In this document: positions 53,569 through 64,000 of the stretch, piece by piece | How the letters are laid out: each line of letters starts with the position of its first letter | Position numbering within the stretch: the stretch's first letter is position 1 | Source of the DNA: Artemisia argyi | Lineage: Eukaryota > Streptophyta > Magnoliopsida > Asterales > Asteraceae | Assembly: GCA_030686995.1 (NCBI GenBank) | Contig: CM060709.1 | Coordinates: forward strand, 13,042,872 to 13,106,871 | DNA length: 64,000 bases | Direction: 5' to 3' | Notes under the pieces: generated by a model | What the model was told of the DNA's origin: nothing | Seen by the model: the letters and a program-made list of their open reading frames with translations, nothing else | Database searches by the model: none | Position numbers and translations under genes: made by a program

Positions 53569-55540
53569 AACTTGTCATTTAAAAAAAAATAATTACATAA
53601 ATATCTTTTGGGCATACTCTTTTTTTCACCAGCATTAAATACTCTTATTCCTTATATCAAAATTCAAAAAGTACAATGTGGTTGGACTCTCATGTCGATC
53701 TAAATGAATCATCCTTTCCACGGTTTAGTAAACATCTTTAAACCTAATAAATTACTCTTATTAAAAACAAGTTTTTAGTTTAATCACTCAAACTTAAATT
53801 CTTAGTGTATATGACATAATTTTTTATTATACACAATGTTATCAAAATCTTTTGACAACATTTTCACTAATTTATTTATTTTTTACATTTTTTTACCCTT
53901 TAGTAAATTAAAGTTTCAAAGCTCAAGTGACAACATCAAAGGCCCATAAGAAGGAAGAGTGGGCTATGAATATGGATTTTGTCTTTCGGTAAACCCATTT
54001 AACTGACTGTAAGTCTGTAAATATTGTCTTCCCTTATTTTCTGCAACATTTATTTATGTACAATGTGACAATTGCCTGTTTGTTTATGAAAAGAAAAAAG
54101 GATGTGTTATAACCTTTATTATTTTGTAGTTTTTATATTCTATCAAATATTTACTGATATGATAATAGTATCATTTATATTATTGCTGTGAACTCTAGCA
54201 GAAGACTATAGAAGAAAAATTGGACAAAGTAAAATGGGGTAGTAGTGTAGTACTATGTTTTTCTTTGTTCTTGTACAAAAAATGATATGATATGATATGT
54301 TCCCTTCGCGGTAGATTCGTGTCCTTTTCACTCAATCAAGATGACGGGCCGCGATAAAAAAATATGTGAAACTACGCGTACGTACCTTTTCTCATACGAC
54401 GGGCTAAAATGATACGACGTACTCGATCTGTTAAAGAGTAAAAGAACAAATACTATTTGACGAGAACTAATTAAACCCCGCTTAGTGATTCTTTAGCTAG
54501 CTAGTAAAAAACTCTAAGCCTTCTATTTTTAACTCAAACCAACACTAGTTGAACTGTTGAAGTCGTAGTCGTCTCAGTTTCATTACTTAAGAAACCGGGA
54601 CAATAATGGGTCAACCTATGGCGTCAACAATATATGGCCCATAACACATGCAACTCGAGTAGACATGTTCTAGCATGATACGTAGCAAGCTAGACAATGC
54701 TGTAATGAAAGATGCATATATGCCTTACCAGTTTCGTAGTATCACAAACGTTTTCGGAAAGTCACAGTTTAGGTCTTCAGGATCACGATTTTGAACGTCT
54801 CCTAAATATGCAACATCTCTCGTGCCCTTTGATGTTGGAGGGCTTATCTAAAAATGCAAAATAATACTACGTAGATGAATTACAATACACCACTTATGAT
54901 CAGTGAGTGCTCAGTTAGGTTAAAACATTAGACTATCGGTAATAATAACACAAGGAAGCGTCTTAATTACATCCTACGTGGCACCCCCAAGACTCGTGCT
55001 CTTTCCTACACTCACCTCCTAGACGCGTGTTAGTTGAGAAAAGGGGAGAACACGGTCTCACGACCGAGTTGTGGGTTGTTGTTGTGTGTGATATTTTGAT
55101 TTTTATTATGTATGTTTGTTTTTAAGTGAGTTATGTTTTTTGTGGTGATGTTGGTTGTGTAGTTACATTATATTGGTGGTGATATTGATTCTAAAGAAAG
55201 ATGTTCACATAACACTAGGTAGTGGTGGTTGCCCTAGATACCATTGACTAGCAGAATCTAACCTACTTTGTTTTGAGCATTTTAATGATATGATTTACCT
55301 CGCTACTTTTATGATAGACACCTAAAGGGGGATTGAATATAAATACTCAATGAAACTTGTATTTTTGAATATTTTTTTAAAATGCAAGTTTTTAATGCAT
55401 ACTATACAATAGAATTTAAACATGTTTTCAGAAATATGCAAATATATAAGTTTGAATAAGTATATCTGTAATTGATTCAACATTTAAACACCACTTAAAT
55501 GTGGTCAATTTATAAAATAATTTCCAACCCTATGTAGGTG
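53569..55540. other. Intergenic stretch, nothing recognised
   Basis: Two kilobases of AT-rich single-copy-looking DNA. I see no ORF, terminal repeat or RNA gene in it. Confidence 0.55.
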
Positions 55541-55962
<422 letters not shown>

Positions 55963-56011
55963 AAAGTCCCCCATATATTTTAGTAAAGGTGATTACTCTA
56001 ATAAAATAAAA

Positions 56012-56361
56012 GGATAATTCCAGAAATACCCCAGTTACCTTTATTCTATTTACATTCGAGACCTAAACTTTTGTGCTTCCGAAACTAGACCGAGTTGCCC
56101 TGTACAATTGGGTAACTCAAACCAGTAAGTGACAAGTATGACTTTTACTGATTACGAGGTGATGAGTCATAGGAAAACTGGTCTATATTGGTATAACAAT
56201 TGGGTAACTGATCTACTTTAGTAAAATAATGTCGGACACTTGGCGACACATGGTTGGGTAGTTCAAGTTGCCCAGTTACCCGGTCAAGTTTTGGAAACAC
56301 AAAAGTTTAGGTCTCGGATGTAAATAGCACTAAGACAACCGGGCTATTTCCGCAATTATCC
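56012..56361. mobile_element. MULE-type MITE upstream of the ERF gene
   Basis: 350 bp between perfect 11-bp duplications ATAAAATAAAA (56001-56011 and 56362-56372). Terminal inverted repeats begin GGATAATTCCAGAAATA / GGATAATTGCGGAAATA and stay similar for about 90 bp (CGAGACCTAAACTTTTGTG on both arms). Target length fits Mutator-like elements. The right end lies about 360 bp before the ERF start codon. Confidence 0.85.
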
Positions 56362-56575
56362 ATAAAATAAAATTGTTAACACCTTATTGAATCCAAATTA
56401 TCTCACATTTTAGTAATGCTAACATACCTTTAAGGTATACCAAAATAATATACCAAAACATGGCCTTTTTTCCTTTACTCTTCCTAGGTAGGTATGCAAG
56501 TTCTATTTTCTTTTTTCTCCATGTATACTATCATTACTCTCTCTTTACATATATGTATTATTGTTTATGTGTGTG

Positions 56576-56583
56576 TATATATA
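56576..56583 (+). promoter_or_regulatory. Probable TATA box of the ERF gene
   Basis: TATATATA about 140 bp before the ATG. A transcript start near 56610 would give a CT-rich leader of roughly 110 nt. A second candidate, TATACTA near 56524, is less likely. Confidence 0.4.
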
Positions 56584-56722
56584 TGTTCACTCACACCAAC
56601 AATTGTGGGTGCATTTAGACTCCAAACAATTGTAAACCACTCTTTAGTTCTCCAACTCTCACCTAAACTTCACATTGCTTCACTTCTATTTGTCTCTCAA
56701 CATAACTTGATCAAATATCACA

Positions 56723-57388
56723 ATGGCTAAGCATTCTAGCTCAAACATGTTGGATCACGACCTGAATACTAAAACGGGTAAACAAAGTAGAGACTCGGAC
56801 AACAAAAACAACTTTAAGCATCCGGTTTATAGAGGCGTTCGGATGCGTGCATGGGGCAAATGGGTATCCGAAATCCGAGAACCAAAGAAAAAGTCTCGGA
56901 TATGGCTAGGTACATTTTCTGACCCAGAAATGGCGGCCCGTGCACATGACGTGGCCGCACTATCTATAAAAGGATCAAATGCAATCCTTAACTTTCCTGA
57001 ACTGGCCGAAGTTTTACCTCGGCCAGTCACTTGTTCGCCACGTGATGTTCAAGCAGCAGCTACTAAAGCTGCTGCTATGAACCATCTTAACACGTCACCC
57101 TCCACGTCATCCTCCTCATCTGACTCGGGGGTGTCTACGTTGACATCCACGTCAGATGAAGTGTCAACAGAGTCACCCCCAATAGATGAGCTCGATGAAA
57201 TAGTTGAGTTACCAACTTTAGGAACGAGTTATGACTCAGGTGGGTCAAGAAATGATTATGTGTTTGTTGACTCGGGTTGGGACTACTACTCGTCGTCGAC
57301 ACCGTGGACGGCAGATTGCGACGGTGGATATTTAGCCGGAGAACCCATGTCCATATTACCTCCTGACTTCTCATGGCAACATTATTAA
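56723..57388 (+). CDS. AP2/ERF transcription factor, DREB subgroup A-4 (TINY/ERF038-like)
   Basis: 221 codons, no intron, as usual for this family. The AP2/ERF DNA-binding domain covers residues 35-92: [19 protein letters not shown], then [20 protein letters not shown] and ILNFPEL. Val48 and Glu53 are the residues at domain positions 14 and 19 that mark DREB proteins, which bind DRE/CRT (RCCGAC) promoter elements in the nucleus. [13 protein letters not shown] (105-117) and the acidic [13 protein letters not shown] (155-167) are A-4 motifs, the latter part of a likely activation region. Residues 125-150 are Ser/Thr-rich. A-4 members act in growth and drought or cold responses; the exact role here is inferred from family. 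AATAAA at 57631 may end the transcript. It is the only intact host gene in the window. Confidence 0.95.
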   Translation: MAKHSSSNMLDHDLNTKTGKQSRDSDNKNNFKHPVYRGVRMRAWGKWVSEIREPKKKSRIWLGTFSDPEMAARAHDVAALSIKGSNAILNFPELAEVLPRPVTCSPRDVQAAATKAAAMNHLNTSPSTSSSSSDSGVSTLTSTSDEVSTESPPIDELDEIVELPTLGTSYDSGGSRNDYVFVDSGWDYYSSSTPWTADCDGGYLAGEPMSILPPDFSWQHY

Positions 57389-57630
57389 AAGAAGTTCCAG
57401 AAATGAACTTGTGTGTAATTTTTTGTTTTGTTTTGTTTTGTTTGTAGTATAACTTTCTCTTTTTGGATTTTGGTTTGTTGCCCTTTTACATTATTGGAAA
57501 ATTTTTGGTTACAATATATTAGAAGGGCTAAGATATTTAGCTATAACCTATAACTATGTTAATGTGTTTAATTTAATGTTATTTTTTGTATTTACTATAA
57601 TGTTATGATAATTAGTTTTTAAATATTCTT

Positions 57631-57636
57631 AATAAA
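57631..57636 (+). terminator. Possible polyadenylation signal of the ERF gene
   Basis: AATAAA 243 bp after the stop, preceded by T-rich sequence. Plant signals are loose, so this is only a candidate. Confidence 0.35.
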
Positions 57637-57639
57637 CAT

Positions 57640-58943
57640 GTGTAATTTGGGTTGTACAATATTATAAGTTGTCACTTTACGTGGTCATTATTTTCTGTTG
57701 ATCGACATATTGATAATGTAATTATCATCATGATTCCTATTTTATAATTAACAAGATTCAATATTTGGATTGATCATGTCTTAAGTGAGACATGATGACC
57801 CAAACTATGTACGATAACTTGTAGTGACTTATGAAAGAATATTATATGCCATCTTATGTTTTATATGTTGTTGAGAGATCAATTATTTGACAACGTTTAA
57901 GGCTTTGAAAATGATATTTTTGCAATTTTGATACTTCAACGACTTTTTCGCTAATATGACATATACTTTCGAAGGCAAGGACACTATTGAAATACGTCTA
58001 TTTCAGTAAGAAAAGATAGAGATTACACCTTAAATCATCAAAACTTTGTACTTCTTGTCGCCATGGTCTTCCAAATAGATGTTACTATCCTCACTATTGG
58101 TTCCTCACAGTATAGTTCACGATTATAAGACCTACCGAAGATCATGGAATCCAAAAAACATGTGTTCCTATGTTTGGACAAATCTCTATCTAACTAATTT
58201 TCTCGACACCAAAATCCTAGCACCATAATTGTCAATAATTAAAGAAAGTACGTTATTATTGATCAAAACTATTGAATAAAACAATTTTATTGTTGATAGT
58301 CAAATCTTCGTCTTCATCATTTTCTCTCATTCATTAACTCTCTAATTATTGAACGGGAATGGTTGCACTTATGGCATAGATCCGTCTATGGTTGGACGAA
58401 TTCTTGAATTTCCATAATTGCTACCCTCATGATTCTTGTGGATCGATGACCCACCTACGATCACAAAACGTAGTTTTTTCAGCATAGTGTAACTCCTGTC
58501 AAGTTTTTTCATGAATTTAGTTAAATCATATTCATGTACTCTCCAAACCATACCTCACGAACAATATAAGTTTTTGAATCTTTTTCACCATTCATTATAT
58601 AGGATATTGATAAGCTCTAGATGTCAACTGACGTATGACGCGAAAATGAATTTTGTAACCTTAATCCAAGAGTTGATAACGAGAATGAAACCTCAAAAGA
58701 ATAAAACCCTAACATATTCAAGACCCAAAGATGAATTAAACTCTAAACCTTATATTTGTAGGGAAAAAGGTTATCTTGAAAAAAAAAATTAATAATAAGT
58801 CAAAAACAATATTAAAAGTAAATAAACTTTTCCTAAATAAATAAAATGCTAAAATAGTAAAAATACTAAAATATCCTGACTTGCTGTAAATTATCCAATC
58901 TTTGTACCCATCACATTCGGCCACTTTTTGGTGTTTTCTTGGC
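57640..58943. other. Intergenic stretch downstream of the ERF gene
   Basis: AT-rich. Short ORFs on both strands (for example 58369-58551 minus) have no recognisable domain. No terminal repeats seen. Confidence 0.5.
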
Positions 58944-59441
58944 TTCTAGTACCGACTATCAAAATGATGATTCATCAAGAATTCAGTCGTCGATATTTAA
59001 CTTTATTGCATGCCATCACGATTCATAATTGTCAAAATTAAATACCATATAATTTGTTACACAGTTTTTTCACTGTGATATCTAAAAAAAGCATATTAAT
59101 AACAACAGGATATTATAATATTAAAAAAAAATGAACGATTGAAATAGTAATTTAATAAGTCAAAAACAATTAACTTAACTGTTTGCAAATAAATAATTGG
59201 AGCTAATTATCTCCCATGTAGTACATGGTGTGAAATTTGTTCTCAAATTTGATGCAATGATGAAAGTTGGCTCCTGTTCATTTTGTGAGCTATGCATATG
59301 TTTTTAAATCAAAACTCATCAATCAAACAATTAAACTTAGGACTAAATCCAAACCTGGTGTTCAAAAAGAGGCAACCAAAAGCATCTTATTTTATGTTAT
59401 ATTCGTAATTATTGTTCAACAATCTTGATCATGAAATGATT
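58944..59441 (+). repeat. Duplicated intergenic block, copy 2
   Basis: Counterpart of 50055-50428, about 120 bp longer because of extra sequence between the matching stretches. It lies 1.6 kb beyond the ERF gene. Confidence 0.75.
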
Positions 59442-60197
59442 AGTTGTTTTGAGGAAATTGCATAAATCTTTCTTCACTTATTGTTTTGGAAGTATTTTTT
59501 TTCTTTCTTTATGTATTACAAATAATTTGTTTCTCAAAAGCACTATCTTTCTCATACTTATATAGAGAAGTTAACTTGTTATATTCTTAAAAAGATATAA
59601 TGTTATAAACGGTTTAGGAGGTTGATTTGCGTACACAAACTCGACTTGACTCGGATCGTTATTAATTTTAATTTTTCTAAAAAGAACACAACATTGAAAG
59701 TCTTTCTTTAAACAAATTTTTTTTTTTTTAATTAAAAACCATTTCTTCACGTAAATATGCTTCAAATAGGGATAATCTATAACTAAAAAACTTACGAGTT
59801 AACTAAAAAACTTACGAGCACATGTATATACGTTTAGGAATTTCCCAAGACGAAAGTGCATGTCGGGTACCTAAATATCACATTTTATTTTTGATCATTG
59901 ATCAAATTTATAATGATACTGTGGTTCTCAAAGGTTTTGTAATTATATTTTTCATTGTTTGAACCGCACACAATAATTATATAACAAAAATAGTGAACAC
60001 AAAACTATCCCTAAATGGCTATAACGTTAGTGAACAATACCCTTAAATAACTAATTTTATGTCCGTTATTGCTTGATATAAATCTTACAATTTTAACATA
60101 TAAGCTTACAAAACAAACAAAAAGCCATTTTCCAATTTTGTGAACCATATCATTGTGAAAAAATAAACCATTTTTCTTTATACACGTGCCAATTATT
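59442..60197. other. Intergenic stretch, nothing recognised
   Basis: AT-rich with several A and T runs. No gene or repeat boundary supported. Confidence 0.5.
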
Positions 60198-61277
60198 TGT
60201 TAGTCGTATATTTGCATGGCCCATTGTAGTTTGTATGGACTAAAGCCCGAGTATCACTTGCTAGGGTCTGGATTCTATATATGTATGATTCTGGTTTTAT
60301 TAATGAGATATGAAAACCTTTGATACTTACATGCTATCAGCCTCCAGAAAATCGATCCACCAGAACCCTACACTGTCGTTCTATTTAAATCTTTGTTCTT
60401 TTGTCGATTGTTGGTATTAGTTTGATTACCAGTCTACCATTTGTTCTTGTCAACCGTTGGTATTTGTTTGATTACCAGTTGACTGTGGTGGTTTTCTCTT
60501 CTTCGATTGCTGGTAATTTGTTCGAGTTCTCTGTTATCTTCTTCTTGTTGTCGACAGTAGTAGTCGACTAAGGTATTACTTGGACACATTCTGTGTTTTA
60601 TTACAAACCTTAACCCTACATCAGTTACTGTTCCAACATTTATTATTGAACCCTTGCCATACGTTGACTACACTTTTCACACTTTATTTCTTAAACCCTA
60701 CACCTAAACGAGTGAATATTACCCCATCTTTTACTAAACCCTTTTCACACCGAGCCCTACTCATTCACCATGACCCCTCCTCCTAATCCACCGGTCATCT
60801 TGCTTTCAGATAAGCTCATGACGACCAACAACCTTAATAACCTTGTTCTCGCTAAGTTAGATGCTGATGAGATGAACTATGCAACATTGGTGTACTTCTT
60901 CAAGAACCTATGTCGAGGTTACGGACTTTTGGAGCATATTTTGAGCACCAGTGAGGCAACAACATGTGCCTCGCCACCTCCCGATGCCGAATGGATGAAG
61001 ATTGATACTATTATTCTCTCATGGATCTTTTTGACATTATCCTCGACTCTTCAATCTTGCCTTGTTGTTGATGATCCTCAAACGGCGAAGGAAGCATGGG
61101 ATCTTATTGCTTTGATCTTCAATGATAATAAATGTTCTCGTTCTATTGCATTGAATGCCGAATTGCGTGCACTTAAACTTGGAGATTTAAGTATCGATGC
61201 TTACTTTCGTAAGATCGAAACCGTTGCTTATATTCGTAAGGTCGAAACTGTTGCTACTTTCGTATTATTATATTAAA
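60198..61277 (+). mobile_element. RE8: truncated copia element (LTR, primer site, part of gag)
   Basis: A short LTR (60198-60331, TGTTAGTCG to GATACTTACA) is followed by TGCTATCAGCCTCC, a degenerate tRNA-Met primer site, a 440-bp leader and the first part of gag. The rest is absent because RE9 starts at 61278. The LTR size is like that of RE7. Whether RE8 was interrupted by RE9 or already truncated is unknown. Confidence 0.65.
60770..61276 (+). pseudogene. RE8 gag, N-terminal part
   Basis: Copia gag of the UBN2 type. It reads NLNNLVLAKLDADEMNYATL near residue 20 (usual form L-x-x-N-Y-x-x-W), WMKIDTIILSWIFLTLSSTL near 75, and KEAWDLIALIFNDNKCSRSI, ALNAELRALKLGDLSIDAYF. The last 20 codons repeat a block (RKIETVAYI, RKVETVATF), then the frame runs into RE9 and stops. 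No zinc knuckle is left. Confidence 0.75.
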
Positions 61278-62351
61278 TGTAAGTTAAACAAGAACTATAC
61301 TACACTGCTCTAAGGCAGTATTATGTTTAAAATATTTAGAGATGGGATGAGAATGATTTTGTTGTTTGGTTTCCCGTGTTGAACGGTAAGAACCCGATGA
61401 GATTGATATAGATGAAGAAGCTTGGGTAACACTTAAACAAGAACTATACTACACCGCTCTGAGGCAGTATTTGCCCAAGTGTGTGAAAACTTATGAAGTT
61501 GTGTGTGTTGCTCTCCTTTTATAGAGAGGCTTGTAGGGTTTAGAGATAAATCCTTTGGGGATGATCAACGGCTGTTAGAGGGTTCTCACCTTTTGGAAGG
61601 AACCTAGAGAAAAAAAAAAGAGAAATTACATAGAAAGATCCTTGGATAAGAGGTTAGAGAGATTAAAGTATAGAGAGAAGTAAACTCTAAAAGGTGTGAG
61701 AGACAAGTGAGAAATGGCTTACTATTTATATGTAGTTTTGCCTACTGTTCACCCGGTTCCGCTGGTTCCTTCACTAGAGGGATCCGGCTAGAGTAAACCC
61801 AGGGATCCGACACACTGGGTAAACTAGTCCGAATTTTGGGTTACAAACCGGGTCATAGGTTATGGGTTATGGTCCATGGATAGATGATGTCATGCCTGAT
61901 GTTAAAGACATCTTGGGTCATGGGTCACGGACTTTGGGATATGGGTTAAGGACTTTAGGTCATGGGTTTTTACCCATTATGGATCTCATGCATGATGTCA
62001 TGCAATGGGTCATGGGTTATGGATCAAAGCTCCCTGGGTTATGGGTTATGAACTTGGTTTTGGGTCATGGATATTCCAAGTGTTTACTAGCATTTTCGTA
62101 ACATGTATTTTATAAAATGTAAGTAACAAATGTTACTAAAGGTTTTTATAAAATAGTTTTGGTTTCATGTTAACTACATAACTAAATGTGTTTAATATAT
62201 ATTTGTTTAGTGAAATTAGTTAGTAAATTATTGGCTCAAAGCATTACATATTTTACTTATTACTTTAAAATGATTTTACGTTTGTTATCGACAAAACATT
62301 AAATGATCGTAAATTATAAATAAATGTTTTTAAGGCTTATTTATATTAACA
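61278..62351 (-). repeat. RE9 3' LTR (minus orientation)
   Basis: On the minus strand it starts TGTTAATATAAATAAGCC, close to the RE4 LTR start TGTTGACATAAATAATGCC. TATAAATA lies at 61730-61723. U3 holds a GGATCCGGC palindrome block (61741-61826) and degenerate GGGTTATGGGTCATGG units (61851-62070). U5 repeats AACAAGAACTATACTACAC at about 61287 and 61435. The outer end at 61278 is inferred from where RE8 gag breaks off. Confidence 0.65.
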
Positions 62352-62665
62352 ATCTCCCTTTTTATGTTGATGACAAATCATAAAATTATTTTGAGTAAAA
62401 ACTAAAATTCATAAATTTTTGAATTTGAGTTTTTACTCTATCTCCCTCTTTTTGTCGAAATAAAAAGAGTGCAGAAAATAAACTAACCCGAATGCAAGTT
62501 TTTAGAAAGAATGAATGCAAGAGATATAAAAGGGAGTAAGGATAGTAAGAAGTTTCTTAGTTGCTCCCCCTTGATGAGGGCGTCAAGTAATTAGGGAGAC
62601 TAAGACGTGGTTATTGCAAATTTTTTCAATGGTTTAATTCGGACGAGTGCTCCACCTTAATGAGG
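62352..62665 (-). other. RE9 multiple polypurine tracts
   Basis: Minus strand, in element order: AAGGTGGAGC (near 62655), CAAGGGGGAGC (near 62572), CAAAAAGAGGGAGATAG (near 62449), AAAAAGGGAGAT next to the LTR. RE4 has the same series on the plus strand. Confidence 0.7.
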
Positions 62666-63238
62666 GCGTTAAGTACTCCACGTATTTTTGAAAATCTACA
62701 AAACAAATGTTAGAAAAACAAGTGTATATTGTCCCTTTGTTGAAAATTTGGCTGCATAAAAATTTTGTTAGTACTCTGTTTGCCCGGATCCGCCGGTTCC
62801 TTTGAAAAGGGATTCGGCCAGTACAAACTGATGGATCTGGCTGACCTGCATGTTGTTAGCAACATTATACAATAGACAAGATATGAAGATAAGAAATATA
62901 CACACCAATCATGCTCACGTAGACAAGAAGCACATAAACAAGTAAATTCATAAAAGAAGAGAAATGTTACACATATTGGACAAATCTCTAAAAATAAGAA
63001 AATGATCTAAACCGGAAAAAGTCCTAACAAAGTCTAGGCCTAATACTAGAATAGTGAGACCATTTGTGCTTGCACTTCAAGGTTTATGGGGAAGGTTTGG
63101 TTTGGAGACGTCATCAAGACGTTCAAGAAGGTGGTAGAATATGAAACGTACTTCATGACGTAGTTCATGAACTAAGGTTTGGACATGTTGACAATGATCA
63201 CATGTATCATTGTAGCTTTATGATGTTAAGAGAGAAGG
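62666..63238 (-). other. RE9 spacer with a second palindrome block
   Basis: 62782-62840 repeats the U3 block of the RE9 LTR (GCCCGGATCCGCCGGTTCCT, GGGATTCGGCC, ATGGATCTGGC). Otherwise no ORF is supported. Confidence 0.6.
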
Positions 63239-63886
63239 TTATGGAAGTAGGTTTGTGGTGGAAGTACCTATGTGGAAAGGTTGTGGATGTACCACGGGTG
63301 TTGGCACAGAAGCATGTGTGGGTGGAAGTACATCATTGTTTGGTAGAGGTGGTTGAGGTGATGTTTGGCATCTTCTCATTACCCAAAATGGGCCATTTGA
63401 AGGTGGAGGAGAGGAAGGTAAGTTAGTTATGGGTGCTGGTATGTTGATGTCATCATCTAGGTAATGAAATGGTGGTTGTGTCATTCTCTCAGTGGATGAG
63501 AATGTTGGTAATGGTGGTGGATTAGAAAGTCTAGGAGGTAAGTCCTCCAATGAGTTGAAATAAAGATGAGGTGATGAGTGAGGTGTGGTGAAAGAAAGAA
63601 GCCTTGGTTCAAGAGGAGAAGGTTTTGTTGGTTGAGTAGAGATAGGAGTGTTTGGTAATGTGGTTTCAATGGGAGGTGTAGGTTCTAAAAAAGTTGTTTT
63701 GGTGGAAGCTAATTGTGCTGGTGATGGTTCAATAGATGGAGGAGTTTGAATGTACTTAGATATAGGTGTTCCATTAGAAGGTGCTTTAATGGGTGAGACT
63801 TCGGTTGAGGATATTTCATACACTATTCGCGTGTTTTTTCTTGGAGGGCTCCTAGTTGATGATCTTGCACTTGGTGCTTTAGTCAT
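63239..63886 (-). CDS. RE9 3' ORF, Pro/Ser-rich, unknown function
   Basis: 215 codons from a minus-strand ATG, no lesion. About a third of the residues are Pro, Ser or Thr. The basic N-terminus SSTRSPPRKNTRIVYEISST resembles the RE4 3' ORF start. There is no membrane span, zinc site or known domain. TATTTAA near 63970 (minus) could be its TATA box. It occupies the env position. The G-rich sense-strand ORF opposite (63202-63426 plus) is its shadow. Confidence 0.5.
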   Translation of the reverse strand: MTKAPSARSSTRSPPRKNTRIVYEISSTEVSPIKAPSNGTPISKYIQTPPSIEPSPAQLASTKTTFLEPTPPIETTLPNTPISTQPTKPSPLEPRLLSFTTPHSSPHLYFNSLEDLPPRLSNPPPLPTFSSTERMTQPPFHYLDDDINIPAPITNLPSSPPPSNGPFWVMRRCQTSPQPPLPNNDVLPPTHASVPTPVVHPQPFHIGTSTTNLLP

Positions 63887-64000
63887 GTTTTAAGGTAGGT
63901 CTAGAAGTTGAGTTTGCAGTAGAAGATGGTTGTTTTGGTGTGATTTGGAAGCATGAACACAAGTGGCTTAAATACTGAAGGATCAAGTAAGTAAGTTAAA

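Larger units (their letters stand above)
61278..64000 (-). mobile_element. RE9: 3' end of a Sirevirus-type copia element on the minus strand
   Basis: Read on the minus strand: a Pro/Ser-rich 3' ORF (63886-63239), a palindrome block, several GGGGGAG-type purine tracts, and an LTR from 62351 down to about 61278. The purine-tract order is the same as in RE4. Gag, pol and the 5' LTR would lie right of the window. The inner LTR edge (62351, next to AATCTCCC) is firm; the outer edge is less certain. Confidence 0.75.

Noticed and set aside
58369..58792. Short ORFs on both strands as a possible second host gene
   Set aside because: No domain, no splice-compatible exon series and strongly AT-rich codon use; not supportable from the sequence alone.
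61862..62101. ORF rich in GYG and GHG repeats
   Set aside because: Read through the degenerate GGGTTATGG repeats in the RE9 LTR on the strand opposite to transcription.
63202..63426. Plus-strand ORF at the right edge
   Set aside because: Shadow of the Pro-rich minus-strand RE9 3' ORF.

Overview
The window is plant nuclear DNA, most probably from the daisy family (Asteraceae). It is a pile of nested LTR retrotransposons (about 1-53.6 kb and 60.2-64 kb) around one intact host gene, an AP2/ERF transcription factor of the DREB A-4 type at 56723-57388 (+). The Asteraceae guess rests on the two copia elements whose extra 3' ORF carries the YALT[VI]NPTI..S.IKQFW core, a protein I know mainly from Asteraceae repeat annotation. 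It is an inference, not proof.

Elements are named RE0-RE9 here. RE0 is a 78-bp copia reverse-transcriptase scrap at 41200-41277. RE1, a copia element whose 5' half lies left of the window, inserted beside that scrap and ends with an LTR at 40718-41198. RE2, a non-autonomous Athila-like element (4365-39744, target duplication CTCAG), sits inside the env-position ORF of RE1. Three elements then entered RE2. RE3 is a full-length Athila-like gypsy element (4615-15420, AAATT) in its 5' LTR. RE4 is a Sirevirus-type copia element (19053-28283) that keeps a piece of a tandem neighbour. RE5 is a copia element related to RE1 (28394-37158, CACCC) that lacks RT and RNase H. To the right are RE6, a copia element with both LTRs (41466-49477, CACAT), and RE7, a small internally deleted copia on the minus strand (50779-53563, AATTT) that carries a hAT-type MITE. 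The right edge holds RE8, a copia LTR plus partial gag (60198-61277), and RE9, the 3' end of a minus-strand Sirevirus-type element (61278-64000).

Most element boundaries were fixed by LTR termini, primer binding sites and target duplications that match exactly. LTR divergence counted by eye agrees with the nesting order: RE2 about 2.5%, RE3 about 1%, RE4 about 1.3%, RE5 below 1%. All pol genes are broken by a few stops or single frameshifts, or by deletion. The 337-codon ORF of RE2 is open throughout.

Three observations stand out. (1) RE1 and RE5 share an antisense ORF that starts head-to-head with the sense env-position ORF. Each has its own minus-strand TATA box, which suggests an internal bidirectional promoter. 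(2) In five families from both superfamilies, a family-specific short motif or palindrome block in U3 is repeated in the internal region between pol and the 3' LTR, often just upstream of the 3' ORF. (3) RE2 replaces gag-pol with one ORF: a coiled coil plus a retropepsin-like domain whose active-site D-[TSL]-G has become D-F-K.

The single host gene at 56.7 kb has two MITEs in its upstream kilobase, one a 134-bp-arm hairpin and one a MULE-type with an 11-bp target duplication. It is also bracketed by two copies of an unidentified 0.4-0.5 kb block at 50.06 and 58.94 kb.
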